From Mesorhizobium sp. B2-3-4 (lineage in GTDB: Bacteria > Pseudomonadota > Alphaproteobacteria > Rhizobiales > Rhizobiaceae), in contig NZ_VFVY01000017.1 in the NCBI RefSeq assembly GCF_006442315.1, forward strand, positions 1 to 64,000: 64,000 bases of DNA, read 5' to 3'. Both the position numbers and the translations under genes were made by a program. Position 1 is the first letter of the stretch; every line of letters starts with the position of its first letter. Below are positions 50,828 to 59,805 of this stretch, in pieces. The notes under the pieces are model-generated. The model made no database searches and was not told the origin of the DNA. It saw only the letters and a program-made list of their open reading frames with translations.

Positions 50828-52564
50828 CTATCGCGTCTTGCGACCGACGATGCGGTTGGCGGCCGACATCACCGCTTCAAGCGACGCGGCGACGATGTTG
50901 GTGTTGATGCCGGCGCCGAAGAGCTTGCCGCCGGGATATTCCATCTCGACATACGAGATAGCCGACGCATTCGAGCCGCGCTGCATCGAATGCTCGGAGT
51001 AGTCGAGCACCGACATCTCGACGCCGACATGGCGCGACAGCGCATCGACGAAGCCGTCGATCGGGCCAGTGCCGGTGCCGGTGATGGTCATCTCCTTGCC
51101 GTTGTCGAGAATGACTGCCTCGACGACGCGCCGGCCCTTGACCACGGTATCGGGATAGGTCTGGTGGTCGAGGAACTTCAGGCGCGCGCCGGGCTGGTCG
51201 ACATAGGTTTCGAGGAAGCGCTCATAGATGCGCCTGGCCGGCACTTCCTTGCCCTCGGCGTCGGTGATCGCCTGGATCGCCTGGCTGAACTCGATCTGCA
51301 GATTGCGCGGCAGGTTGAGGCCGTAGTCGGCTTGCAGCACATAGGCGATGCCGCCCTTGCCCGACTGTGAGTTGATGCGGATGATGGCCTCGTAGCTGCG
51401 GCCGACATCGGCGGGATCGATCGGCAGATAAGGGACTTCCCACAGGCTCTTATTGGCCTTCTTCAAGGCCTTCATGCCCTTGTTGATGGCATCCTGGTGC
51501 GAGCCGGAAAAGGCGGTGTAGACGAGTTCGCCGACATAGGGGTGGCGCTCGGGAATCTTCAGCTGGTTCGAGTATTCGTAGACGTCCTTCATCCGGTTGA
51601 TGTCGGAGCAGTCGATGCCCGGATCGACGCCTTGCGTGTACATGTTGAGCGCCAGCGTGACGATGTCGACATTGCCGGTGCGCTCGCCATTGCCGAACAG
51701 CGTGCCCTCGACGCGGTCGGCGCCGGCCATCAGGCCGAGTTCGGTGGTGGCGATGCCGGTGCCGCGGTCATTATGCGGATGCAGCGAGATGATCAGGTTT
51801 TCCCGGTTATCCAGATTGCGGCACATCCATTCGATGCGGTCGGCATAGATGTTGGGCGTCGACATCTCGACCGTCGACGGCAGGTTGATGATCAGCTTGT
51901 TGTCCGGCGTCGGCCGCACGATCTCGGTGACGGCGTTGCAGATTTCGAGTGCTACCTCGAGTTCCGTGCCGGTGAAGCTCTCCGGCGAATATTCGAAGCG
52001 GTAGCCGCCGCCCGCCTTGGCCGCCATGTCGGTGATCATCTTGGCGGCGTCGGTGGCGATGCGCTTGATGCCGCCGACGTCCTTCTCGAACACCACCCGG
52101 CGCTGCAGCTCACTGGTCGAATTGTAGAAATGCACGATCGGATTGGTGGCGCCCTTGAGCGCCTCGAAGGTGCGCGTGATCAGTTCGGGCCGGCACTGCA
52201 CCAGCACCTGCAGCGACACGTCGGCGGGGACGTTGCCCTCCTCGATGCACCAGCGGGCAAAGTCGAAGTCGGTCTGCGAGGCTGAGGGGAAACCGATCTC
52301 GATCTCCTTGAAGCCCATGTCGAGCAGCAGCGCGAACATGCGCGCCTTGCGCTCGTGGCCCATCGGATCGATCAGCGCCTGGTTGCCGTCGCGCAGGTCG
52401 ACCGAACACCAAACGGGCGCCTTGTCGATCACTTTCGAGGGCCAGGTCCGGTCGGTGAGGCCGACGGTGGGATAGGGCTGGTATTTGCGGGCGGCGTCCG
52501 GCATGCCGCCGGCTTGTTTGTCCGCCGGGGCTTCGCTTGCCCGGATTTCTTCTCGTGCGTTCAT
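50828..52564 (-). CDS. leuA: 2-isopropylmalate synthase LeuA
   Basis: LeuA joins acetyl-CoA and 2-oxoisovalerate in the first committed step of leucine synthesis. The 578 residues include the HMGL-like barrel with SVDLRDGNQALIDPMGHERK, the metal-binding HPHNDRG, and the C-terminal regulatory LeuA-dimer domain that senses leucine. The length and the N-terminal KYQPYPTVGLTDRTWPSK segment place it in the long (type 2) group. A leucine-rich leader peptide lies upstream, so attenuation is likely in addition to feedback inhibition. A cgggagaac ribosome-binding site precedes ATG 52564. Confidence 0.96.
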   Translation of the reverse strand: MNAREEIRASEAPADKQAGGMPDAARKYQPYPTVGLTDRTWPSKVIDKAPVWCSVDLRDGNQALIDPMGHERKARMFALLLDMGFKEIEIGFPSASQTDFDFARWCIEEGNVPADVSLQVLVQCRPELITRTFEALKGATNPIVHFYNSTSELQRRVVFEKDVGGIKRIATDAAKMITDMAAKAGGGYRFEYSPESFTGTELEVALEICNAVTEIVRPTPDNKLIINLPSTVEMSTPNIYADRIEWMCRNLDNRENLIISLHPHNDRGTGIATTELGLMAGADRVEGTLFGNGERTGNVDIVTLALNMYTQGVDPGIDCSDINRMKDVYEYSNQLKIPERHPYVGELVYTAFSGSHQDAINKGMKALKKANKSLWEVPYLPIDPADVGRSYEAIIRINSQSGKGGIAYVLQADYGLNLPRNLQIEFSQAIQAITDAEGKEVPARRIYERFLETYVDQPGARLKFLDHQTYPDTVVKGRRVVEAVILDNGKEMTITGTGTGPIDGFVDALSRHVGVEMSVLDYSEHSMQRGSNASAISYVEMEYPGGKLFGAGINTNIVAASLEAVMSAANRIVGRKTR

Positions 52565-52589
52565 CGTCTTGTTCTCCCGGCGGTCCTCG

Positions 52590-52608
52590 CATCCGCCTCA
52601 GGCGGATG
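52590..52608 (-). promoter_or_regulatory. Stem-loop just upstream of the leuA ribosome-binding site
   Basis: A perfect 8-bp stem catccgcc/ggcggatg with a 3-nt loop extends outward by ctcg/cgag after a bulge. It has no T-run, so if it regulates leuA it would act by Rho-dependent or translational control. It lies about 25-45 bases before the leuA start. Confidence 0.5.
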
Positions 52609-52675
52609 GGTGGCGAGTGGCGCCTTTACCAGATTTTCGTTCGCTTTGATGTGACTGCCAATTTGAGACTGGCCA

Positions 52676-52718
52676 AGGAGCATGCGCTTGCGCGGCGGAT
52701 CGACCGCCGGGCGCTCCT
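52676..52718 (-). promoter_or_regulatory. Stem-loop directly after the leader peptide stop codon
   Basis: Outer arms aggagc/gctcct (52676-52681 with 52713-52718) and an inner stem ggcgg/ccgcc (52694-52698 with 52704-52708) form a strong structure starting right after the leader TGA. Ribosome position on the leader would open or close it, as in amino-acid attenuators. Confidence 0.5.
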
Positions 52719-52835
52719 TCAGCGAACCCGGCGATCGCCGATAAGGCCGAGAAGAAGCAGGGTCGATGCAAGCGCGCGCACGGTCTCGCCGGCAAAGCCG
52801 GTCTGACGGGAAGCGGTGGTGGCGCGCGTGTTCAT
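52719..52835 (-). CDS. Leucine leader peptide upstream of leuA
   Basis: This 38-codon open frame encodes MNTRATTASRQTGFAGETVR, then ALASTLLLLGLIGDRRVR. Codons 26-29 are four consecutive Leu codons (CTG CTT CTT CTC), with another Leu two codons later. It lies 154 bases upstream of leuA on the same strand. An agagag stretch precedes the ATG and an ataatatt-like -10 element lies at about 52891-52898. The layout of short ORF, Leu run and following stem-loops is that of a leu attenuator. The sequence features are seen; the regulatory role is inferred from leu/ilv/trp leaders. Confidence 0.75.
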   Translation of the reverse strand: MNTRATTASRQTGFAGETVRALASTLLLLGLIGDRRVR

Positions 52836-52981
52836 GGTCGCTCTCTTACAGGAGCGGCCCGGGAGAGGCAAGCCGGGCCGGCCGCTGTCGAATATTATCC
52901 CTAACGCGGATGCCCTTCCCCGCGCGCCGCAAATGCGCCAGACTTGAACTTCGACGGGGTGCCGTCGACAGGGGGTCGTCC

Positions 52982-54148
52982 ATGAATTTCGTGTTCTTCT
53001 CGCCGCATTTCCCCGCCAACGGGGCGGATTTCTGCGACCGGCTGAAGAAGGCCGGCGCCACGGTGCTTGGCATCGGCGACGCACCCTATGATGCGCTGGA
53101 CGGCAGGCTGAAGGCGGCGCTTTCCGAATATTACCGTGTCGCGGACATGGAAGACTATGATGCGGTGTTCCGGGCGATCGGGCATTTCATCCACAAATGG
53201 GGCCGCATCGACCGCTTCGAATCGCTCAACGAGCACTGGCTGGAATTGGAAGCCAACATCCGCACCGACTTCAACATCTACGGCACCAAGCTCGATTTCG
53301 TGAAGAACCTGAAGCGCAAGAGCCGCATGCGCGCCTTCTTCCGCAAGAGCGGCGTCGAGACCATCGCGCAGCGCAAATGCTCCGACAGGGCGGGCGCCAT
53401 GACCTTCATCCGCCGCGTCGGCTATCCCGTGGTGGTGAAGCCGGATTCGGGCTCCGGCGCCTCCAACACGTTCAAGATCTCCAATGCCAAAGAGCTCGAT
53501 CAATTCTTCCGCGACAAGCCCGAGGACGTGACCTTCGTCATGGAGCAGTTCATCGAGGGGCTGGTGGTGACCTATGACGGGCTGGTCAACCGCGACGGCG
53601 AGGTGGTGCTGGCCGCCAGCCATCGTTACGACCAGAGCGTCATGGAGGTGGTCAACAAGGACCGCCATATGAGCTACACCTGCTTTCCGCGCATCAGGCC
53701 TGTCGTCGAGGAGGCCGGCCGCAAGATCCTGAAGGCGTTCGACGTGCGCGAGCGCTTCTTCCACATCGAGCTCTTCGAAACCAGGGACGACCGCATCATC
53801 GCGCTGGAGGTCAACATGCGCCCGCCCGGTGCCTGGATGACCGATGCGATCAACTACACGTTCGACATCGACGTCTACGCGGCGTGGGCCGACATGGTGG
53901 TCAAGGACGCCGCAGGCGGTCCTTACGAGGGCAAATATTTCACCGCCTATGCCAGCCGCAAGCGCCACCTCGACTATTTGCACAGCCATGCGGACGTGCT
54001 AGCGGCGCACCGCGACAAGATCGTCCACCATCAGGCCATCGAGAAGGTTTTCAGCCGCGCCATGGGAGACTACGCCTACCAGATGCGCTCGAAGAACCAG
54101 GCTGATCTGCGCGAGGCTGTTGCCTATATCCACGCGGAAAAGGGTTGA
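52982..54148 (+). CDS. ATP-grasp domain ligase
   Basis: The 388-residue protein has an ATP-grasp fold from about residue 110. It shows YPVVVKPDSGSGASNTFKI (nucleotide lysine and Gly loop), FVMEQFIEGLVVTYDGLVN, and the metal-binding end HIELFETRDDRIIALEVNMRPPGAWM with E-x-N. Such enzymes join a carboxylate to an amine or thiol with ATP. Start at ATG 52982 (MNFVFFSPHFPANGADFC). It is followed 4 bases later by an esterase-type gene, so both probably belong to one pathway, perhaps peptide or carboxylate modification. The substrate is unknown. Confidence 0.85.
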   Translation: MNFVFFSPHFPANGADFCDRLKKAGATVLGIGDAPYDALDGRLKAALSEYYRVADMEDYDAVFRAIGHFIHKWGRIDRFESLNEHWLELEANIRTDFNIYGTKLDFVKNLKRKSRMRAFFRKSGVETIAQRKCSDRAGAMTFIRRVGYPVVVKPDSGSGASNTFKISNAKELDQFFRDKPEDVTFVMEQFIEGLVVTYDGLVNRDGEVVLAASHRYDQSVMEVVNKDRHMSYTCFPRIRPVVEEAGRKILKAFDVRERFFHIELFETRDDRIIALEVNMRPPGAWMTDAINYTFDIDVYAAWADMVVKDAAGGPYEGKYFTAYASRKRHLDYLHSHADVLAAHRDKIVHHQAIEKVFSRAMGDYAYQMRSKNQADLREAVAYIHAEKG

Positions 54149-54152
54149 GGCG

Positions 54153-54929
54153 ATGGACATTTCCTATCACAAGGCTTTTGCCCGCAATCTCGGCCGCGAC
54201 ATGGAATACAAGCGCTACGGCCATGCCGGCCGGCCCGTCGTGGTGTTCCCGACCTCGCAGGGGCGGTTCTACCAGTTCGAGGATTCGGGCGGGGTGGGGG
54301 CACTCGCCGAATTCATCGACACCGGCCGTATCCAGCTGTTCACCGTCGACGGCATCGATTCGGAATCCTTCTTCGACAAGCGTGCCGATGCCGCGCACCG
54401 CATCGCCCGCCACGAAGCCTATTTCCGCTATGTGCGCGAGGAGGCGCTGCCGGAATTTCTGGAGACCGCCGCGCAAGCCAATGGCGGACGACGGCTGAAA
54501 CCGCTGTTTTCGGGCTGTTCAATGGGCGGCTACCATTCGTCGAACTTCGTCTTCCGTTTTCCCGAACTCGCCAGCGGCGTCATCTCGCTGTCGGGCGTCT
54601 ATTCGGCCCGCGATTTCTTCGGCAAGGCGCTCGACGGCGACATTTTCTACAATTCGCCGCTCGACTATCTGCCCGGCATCGTCGATCCGAAGCTTTTGGC
54701 CCGGCTGAAGGCGCTCAGGCTGATCTTCTGCTGCGGGCAGGGCGCCTGGGAGGAGCGCATGCTCGTCGAAACGCGCCAGCTGGAACAGATACTGCGCGAC
54801 AAGTCGATTCCCGCCTGGGTCGACTATTGGGGCGGCGATGTCAGCCATGACTGGCCGTGGTGGCACAAGCAACTGGTCTATTTCTTCGGCCGCTGGCTGG
54901 ATGATGATCTGATGCACAGATTGGACTGA
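54153..54929 (+). CDS. Esterase-family alpha/beta hydrolase
   Basis: The 258-residue protein matches the putative-esterase group (PF00756-like): nucleophile S123 in FSGCSMGGYHSSNF, an acidic residue around CGQGAWE, and His in GGDVSHDWPWWHKQL. No signal peptide is present. It is coupled to the ATP-grasp gene upstream (4-base gap). In other bacteria such esterases also accompany ATP-grasp genes, as I recall, suggesting joint action on one metabolite. Confidence 0.85.
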   Translation: MDISYHKAFARNLGRDMEYKRYGHAGRPVVVFPTSQGRFYQFEDSGGVGALAEFIDTGRIQLFTVDGIDSESFFDKRADAAHRIARHEAYFRYVREEALPEFLETAAQANGGRRLKPLFSGCSMGGYHSSNFVFRFPELASGVISLSGVYSARDFFGKALDGDIFYNSPLDYLPGIVDPKLLARLKALRLIFCCGQGAWEERMLVETRQLEQILRDKSIPAWVDYWGGDVSHDWPWWHKQLVYFFGRWLDDDLMHRLD

Positions 54930-54970
54930 TGGCTTAGCATCAGTCGATGCCGGGAATGGAGGAGGAATGG

Positions 54971-55285
54971 ATGGCTATACCCGATCCGATCCGCCGCTTC
55001 GTCGAAGCCACCAATTCGGGCAACAACGAAGCCTTTCTCGACACGTTCACAGCCGACGCCTTCATTAGTGACTGGGGTCGATCCTTCCTGGGACGCGGCG
55101 AGATTTCAAGCTGGAACCAGTCGGACAATATCGGCGTCCAGTCCAATCTTCGCATAGTCCGGTTCGAGGGGGACCACGACGTCTGCCGTGTTCGCATGGC
55201 GGTCACTGGAAACGGTTTCAACGGCGAAGGCGATATGATGTTCAAGCTCGATGACGGTCGCATCTCGCAGCTGATAATCAGTTGA
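54971..55285 (+). CDS. SnoaL/NTF2-like protein
   Basis: The 104-residue protein has the short alpha+beta cone-fold pattern IRRFVEATNSGNNEAFLDTFTADAFISDWGRSFLGRGEI, typical of SnoaL-like domains, found in isomerases and uncharacterised ligand binders. ATG 54971 was chosen for its strong ggaggagga ribosome-binding site, rather than ATG 54947. It follows the esterase gene by about 40 bases. Confidence 0.75.
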   Translation: MAIPDPIRRFVEATNSGNNEAFLDTFTADAFISDWGRSFLGRGEISSWNQSDNIGVQSNLRIVRFEGDHDVCRVRMAVTGNGFNGEGDMMFKLDDGRISQLIIS

Positions 55286-55300
55286 ACGCGTTGGCGGCGA

Positions 55301-56836
55301 TCATCCCTCCTGGCATGCCGGCAGTGGTGTGCCGTCGTGTTGCGGCGCGGATGCGCGGCGCAGGCCGAGGAAGACGATCAGGGCGGTGACGATGGTGATT
55401 GCCGCCAGGACGATCAGCAACCTGTCGAACGCCGTCTCGTAGGCCTGGACCAGGACGGTGGCGCCGGCCATGGGCAGGTGCCGCGCTGTCTCACCGATAT
55501 TGCCCGTCACCAGCAGCTGTGCTGCGGCGGCCGCGTCGCTGGAAGACGCCGCGCTTCGAGCGGTGAGCTGCGCTGCCGTGAAGCCCGACAGAACAGCCAT
55601 GACGATCGCCAGCGCCACGCCCTCGCAGGCGACGCGGGTGGTGTTGAAGATGCCGACCGCCATGCCGGCGCGCTCCGTCGGCGCGACGCTGACGGCAAGC
55701 CCGTCCATCAGCCCCCAGGGCAAGGCGATGCCAATGCCGATCAGCATCAACGGTGCCACAAGCGCGATGGCGACCGATGGTGTCAGGCTCAGCCAGATCA
55801 GGCCTGCCGCGGCGACGAGCAGGCCGACGCCGCAAATGGCGGCCGGAGCAATCCAGCGCGCCAACTGGCCGGCGAGCAAGGGCAGGATCAGCAACGGTCC
55901 GGAGAGGCAGATCATCAATTGCCCGGCCTTGACCTCGCCCATACCCTCGATGCCGATGAAGCGGATCGGCAAAAGCACGAGCAGGACGACGAAACCGTAG
56001 GCGGGCGCCGCCGCCAGGAACTGCACGCCGACGAAGCGCGGATAACGAAACAAGGTGAGGTCCAGCATCGGCCGGCGCGCGCGCCGCTCGACGACGACGA
56101 ACAGCACGAAACAAAGGACGGCCACGCCCAGAAGCGTGACCACAAGAGGATCGGCCCAGCCGCTCTGTGGCGCCTGCAGCACGCCATAGGTCAGCGAAGC
56201 CAGCGCGACGGTGAATGTGCCGGCGCCCGCCCAGTCGAGGCCGGTCGCATCCGGATCACGCGATTCCCTGATGATGCGCAGGCCCAGCAGAGCGGCTGAA
56301 ATGGCAAGCACGGTGACCAGAAGGAAAATCGAGCGCCAGCCGAACGCGGCGATGAGCAGGCCAGAGGCGATCGGACCGAAAGCGAGGCCGATGCCGAAGC
56401 TGGTGCCGAGGAAGGAGAAGGCGCGCAGCCGCGACTGCCCTTCGAATTCCTGGGCAAGGGCCGAGGCGCCGCCGGCGAAGGCCAAGGCACTGCCGAGCCC
56501 TTGCGCGGCCCTGAAACTATCGAACCAGACGATGTCGGGCGCCAGCATCGCGCCGAGCGAGGCGACGATGTAGAGGGCAAGGCCGACGAGGAAGATTCGC
56601 TTGCGGCCATGATTGTCGGCCAGGGCGCCCGCCGCCATCAGGCTGGCGCCGAAGGTCAGCATGAATGCATTGGTCACCCAGTTGAGCGCGATCGGGCTGC
56701 CGCTGAGATCGGCGGCAATGCGGGCAAGCGCGACGGCCGGACCGGTGAAGGTGAGCGGCATCGTCATGGCGGCAAGGCATACCGACAAGAGCACGAGCCA
56801 TCTCCCGGACAAGCTGCTGGTGATGTTCGAGGTCAT
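55301..56836 (-). CDS. MFS transporter, DHA2-type (14 TM)
   Basis: The 511-residue protein has the pattern of drug:H+ antiporter-2 exporters: LNWVTNAFMLTFGASLMAAGALADNHGRKRIFLVGL (motif A) near 50-90 and a motif C-like FGIGLAFGPIASGLLI. Fourteen hydrophobic segments fit. It probably extrudes drugs or toxic metabolites. ATG 56836 has aggaaaa upstream; the frame to 57289 overlaps the LysR gene on the other strand. The divergent LysR gene is its likely regulator. Confidence 0.88.
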   Translation of the reverse strand: MTSNITSSLSGRWLVLLSVCLAAMTMPLTFTGPAVALARIAADLSGSPIALNWVTNAFMLTFGASLMAAGALADNHGRKRIFLVGLALYIVASLGAMLAPDIVWFDSFRAAQGLGSALAFAGGASALAQEFEGQSRLRAFSFLGTSFGIGLAFGPIASGLLIAAFGWRSIFLLVTVLAISAALLGLRIIRESRDPDATGLDWAGAGTFTVALASLTYGVLQAPQSGWADPLVVTLLGVAVLCFVLFVVVERRARRPMLDLTLFRYPRFVGVQFLAAAPAYGFVVLLVLLPIRFIGIEGMGEVKAGQLMICLSGPLLILPLLAGQLARWIAPAAICGVGLLVAAAGLIWLSLTPSVAIALVAPLMLIGIGIALPWGLMDGLAVSVAPTERAGMAVGIFNTTRVACEGVALAIVMAVLSGFTAAQLTARSAASSSDAAAAAQLLVTGNIGETARHLPMAGATVLVQAYETAFDRLLIVLAAITIVTALIVFLGLRRASAPQHDGTPLPACQEG

Positions 56837-56984
56837 GGATTTTCCTACTGAAGCGGTGCGCGCCGGTCCGCCGCGCAATCGCGGTGTCGGCCATGGCTTG
56901 CAAGATAGGTCAGCATCAGTTCCGGAAAAATGGTACCAGATATCTCGACATAACGGACTGAAACGCTCGAATTGGAGCAACGCA

Positions 56985-57875
56985 ATGGATCGCCTCAGCG
57001 GCCTTCTGGCCTTCGCCCGCACCGCCGAACTCGGCAGCTTCGTCGCCGCTGGCCGGGCGCTCGGCATCTCCGCTTCGGCGGTCGGCAAAAGCGTCGCGCG
57101 GCTCGAACAGGATCTCGGCGTGCGGCTCTTGCAGCGCTCCACGCGGCGGATAGGCCTGACCGAGGAGGGCAAGCTGTTCAACGAGCGCGTGCGGCGCATC
57201 CTCGACGACATCGACGATGCCGAGGCGATGCTGTCGCGGACACGGGAGACGCCGCGCGGGCGGTTGCGCGTCTCGACGCCGATCGTCACCTACCATCTCT
57301 TGCTGCCCGTGCTCTCGGAGTTCATGGCGCGCTATCCCGAGATCGAGCTCGATATCGATTTCAACGACCGGATCGTCGACGTCATCGAGGACGGCATCGA
57401 CATCGCCATCCGCAGCGGCGCTTTGCCCGATTCACGATTGGTGTCGAGACCCGTTGCTCCCTTTCGCATGCTGCTGTGCGCGGCGCCGTCCTACCTCGAC
57501 CGCCATGGCATGCCCGGCGTGCCGGCCGATCTCGTCAGGCATTTCGGCATCAATTTCCGCTATCTCAACAGTGGCAGGCTGCTGGAATGGCCGTTCGTCA
57601 CCGGAAGTGCCGAGCCGTCGATCCGCTCGATGCTGACCTGCAACAACATGGAAGCCTTGAAGGGCGCCACGATCGCCGGCCTGGGCATCGCCTGCATGCC
57701 TGATTTCCTGGTGCGCGAGGCGCTGTATGAAGGAAAACTGCGCAGCGTGCTCGACGACCATGTCGATGGCCGTGGCCAGTTCCGGATGCTGTGGCCGTCC
57801 AATCGCCATTTGTCGCCGAAAGTGCGCGTTTTCGTCGATTTCCTTCCCGAGCGCCTGGCCGCGACAGCGCGGTAG
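56985..57875 (+). CDS. LysR-family transcriptional regulator
   Basis: The 296-residue protein begins MDRLSGLLAFARTAELGSFVAAGRALGISASAVGKSVARLEQDLGVRLLQRSTR, the CrgA/DsdC-like LysR helix-turn-helix. The C-terminal sensor part has DIAIRSGALPDSRLV. Ggag lies 9 bases before ATG 56985. It diverges from the MFS gene across 148 bases, the normal layout for a LysR regulator of an exporter. Confidence 0.9.
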   Translation: MDRLSGLLAFARTAELGSFVAAGRALGISASAVGKSVARLEQDLGVRLLQRSTRRIGLTEEGKLFNERVRRILDDIDDAEAMLSRTRETPRGRLRVSTPIVTYHLLLPVLSEFMARYPEIELDIDFNDRIVDVIEDGIDIAIRSGALPDSRLVSRPVAPFRMLLCAAPSYLDRHGMPGVPADLVRHFGINFRYLNSGRLLEWPFVTGSAEPSIRSMLTCNNMEALKGATIAGLGIACMPDFLVREALYEGKLRSVLDDHVDGRGQFRMLWPSNRHLSPKVRVFVDFLPERLAATAR

Positions 57876-57898
57876 GCATCGCGCAATGGCAGCGCCCG

Positions 57899-59002
57899 CT
57901 ATTGCCTGATGCTTCTGGCCACCAGCCGCGCGACGCTCGGGCCGACCAGCAGCACGATCAGGAAGCGGGCCGATTGCAGCGCCATGACGAAGGAGATGTC
58001 GACGTTCTGCGCGGCGGCGGCGATGATGGCGACGCTGTCCATGCCGCCGGGGCTGGTCGCCAGATAGGCGGTCAGCGGGTCGACGCCGGCAAGATGGCTG
58101 ATGAGGAAGGCAAGGCCGCCGCAAAAGGCGATCAGCGCGACGATCGAAGCGATGATCTGCGGCAGCGCGCGCGCCGCATGGCGCAGGATCGGCCGGGTGA
58201 AGTTCAAGCCGATCGACCAGCCAACCATCGCGTAGCTCAACGCCAGCAGCCATTGCGGCAATTGCATTGGCACATCGAGGCCAAGATGGATGACGGTGCC
58301 GAAGATGAAGCTGCCGAGGAAGAAGGGCGAGGGCAGCCGGCAAAGCCTGCCGGCCAGGCCGCCGACGATCGCCATGCCGATCGTGGCGGCGAAGGCTTGC
58401 GGATCGATCTCGGGGAACCAGACGATGGGCGGAACCTCGATGCCCGAGGTGTCGACCCACATCTTGGCGACGAGGGCCGCCGTCATCGAGACGAAGATGA
58501 CGCGCAGATACTGCATGAAGGCGACAAGACGCTGGTCGGCGCCAAAGGCACCGGCCATCAGCACCATGGCGGTGGCGGCCCCCGGCGAAGAGCCCCAGAC
58601 GGCAGTGGTGCCAGGTAGGATGCGCCAGCGGCTGATCAGCCAGCCGAGCAGGCTGGAGGCCGCCACGGTGGCTATCACCACGCCAAGGAAAAGCGGCCAT
58701 TCGGCAATGAATACGGGAAAGATATCGGCTGAGATCGACGCCGCGACGAGGCAGCCGACAACAGCCTGGGCAGAGCCGAACAACAGGCGCGGCACCCGCA
58801 CCATGGCGCCGTTTGTGCCGGCGACGATGGCCGCAAGCATCGGCCCGATCAGCAACGCCGCCGGCAGGGCGGCCAGTTCCAGGGCGCCGGCGAACAAAAT
58901 GGAGATCGCCAGCAGGATCAACCATTGCCAAGACCTGTTCAGACGCGCCATGCGTTCGACGGCGGGCTGGTGGGAAGGTGGCTGCTCGGCCTCGGAATTC
59001 AT
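57899..59002 (-). CDS. AbrB-family membrane protein (PF05145, AbrB duplication)
   Basis: The 367-residue protein has about ten transmembrane segments arranged as two repeats, with the characteristic WGSSPGAATAMVLMAGAFGADQRLVAFMQYLRV and a second AYLATSPGGMDSVAIIAAAAQNVDISFVMALQSARF. Members are annotated as ammonia-monooxygenase-like or AbrB transporters; the substrate is unknown. The repeated SPGxxxxxxxxxA motif shows the internal duplication. Confidence 0.88.
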   Translation of the reverse strand: MNSEAEQPPSHQPAVERMARLNRSWQWLILLAISILFAGALELAALPAALLIGPMLAAIVAGTNGAMVRVPRLLFGSAQAVVGCLVAASISADIFPVFIAEWPLFLGVVIATVAASSLLGWLISRWRILPGTTAVWGSSPGAATAMVLMAGAFGADQRLVAFMQYLRVIFVSMTAALVAKMWVDTSGIEVPPIVWFPEIDPQAFAATIGMAIVGGLAGRLCRLPSPFFLGSFIFGTVIHLGLDVPMQLPQWLLALSYAMVGWSIGLNFTRPILRHAARALPQIIASIVALIAFCGGLAFLISHLAGVDPLTAYLATSPGGMDSVAIIAAAAQNVDISFVMALQSARFLIVLLVGPSVARLVARSIRQ

Positions 59003-59094
59003 GCTCTGGTCTTAGACCGAGGGGTGAAGAATGCGAACCCAGTAGTGGCAAAAAAGCACGCTGCGCAACGCGTGTTCTGCCAGAGACGCTCCGG

Positions 59095-59481
59095 TCAGAA
59101 CTTTCGAACTGGGCCGGGATAGCTGGCGACGACACCGTCCGTCGTCAGCAAGGTAATGCCTTCCACCATTGCCTGGGCAATCAGGATACGATCGAACGGA
59201 TCCTTGTGGATCGCTGGAAGTCCGTCGACGGTGGCGGCATGCTTGCTGGTGATCGGCAGTTCTTGATAACCGTTGTCCATCAGTCCTCGCCGCAGCAATC
59301 GAGGGTCGACCTGGAAGTCAGTTCGCCCAAGTCCTCGCTTGATTGCTACCTCCCAGAGGCTGGCAGCACTGAACAGCAATTCGTTCTCGGAATCCTCGAT
59401 CTCGGCGAGAGCCGCAAGGGGCAGGCGATCAGGCTCGCCGGCCGCCCAGAGCAGCAAATGCGTATCGAGCAGCAATTTCAT
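59095..59481 (-). CDS. PIN-domain toxin, VapC type
   Basis: The 128-residue protein has the PIN acidic residues D6 (LLLDTHLLLW), E44 (LWEVAIK) and the DPFDRILIAQA segment with a third Asp. It is a probable ribonuclease toxin that cleaves tRNA or rRNA. It overlaps the antitoxin gene by 4 bases. The length and motifs are complete, so it appears intact. Confidence 0.9.
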   Translation of the reverse strand: MKLLLDTHLLLWAAGEPDRLPLAALAEIEDSENELLFSAASLWEVAIKRGLGRTDFQVDPRLLRRGLMDNGYQELPITSKHAATVDGLPAIHKDPFDRILIAQAMVEGITLLTTDGVVASYPGPVRKF

Positions 59482-59720
59482 GCGCTGTCGCCGAACAGTT
59501 TCTCGATTTCCTTCTCGCCCATGCGGTCGAAATCGTCAGGAATTGAAAACTGACCAACCATAAAGCCGACCCGGCGCACCGGTGAGGCCGGCTGATCGAC
59601 AGGCACGACTTTGACCAGCGGCTTGCCTGCCTTGGCGATAATGAACGGCTCACCCTTTGCTGCCTGATCAACGAGACGCGAAAGGTTGGTCTTCGCATTG
59701 TGAATGTTCACGGTCTGCAC
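59478..59720 (-). CDS. Antitoxin of Phd/YefM type
   Basis: The 80-residue protein starts MQTVNIHNAKTNLSRLVDQAAKGEPFIIAKAGKPLVKVVP, the Phd/YefM DNA-binding domain. The C-terminal tail should wrap and block the VapC-type toxin encoded directly downstream. The complex usually represses its own promoter. Confidence 0.9.
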   Translation of the reverse strand: MQTVNIHNAKTNLSRLVDQAAKGEPFIIAKAGKPLVKVVPVDQPASPVRRVGFMVGQFSIPDDFDRMGEKEIEKLFGDSA

Positions 59721-59805
59721 GGATGCTACCTCATCTGAACTTAGTCCACAGAACTTAGTTCATCTGGAGATTATTGCAAGTGCGAGCGCCTATCAGCTGA
59801 CCGAC

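Noticed and set aside
52590..52608. Classical Rho-independent attenuator terminator before leuA
   Set aside because: The hairpin is strong but lacks a T-run, so it is recorded only as a stem-loop with unknown mechanism.
57432..59135. Minus-strand open frame overlapping the AbrB-type gene in another frame
   Set aside because: The hydrophobic AbrB-family protein in the neighbouring frame is the real product, and this frame is Arg/Pro/His-rich.
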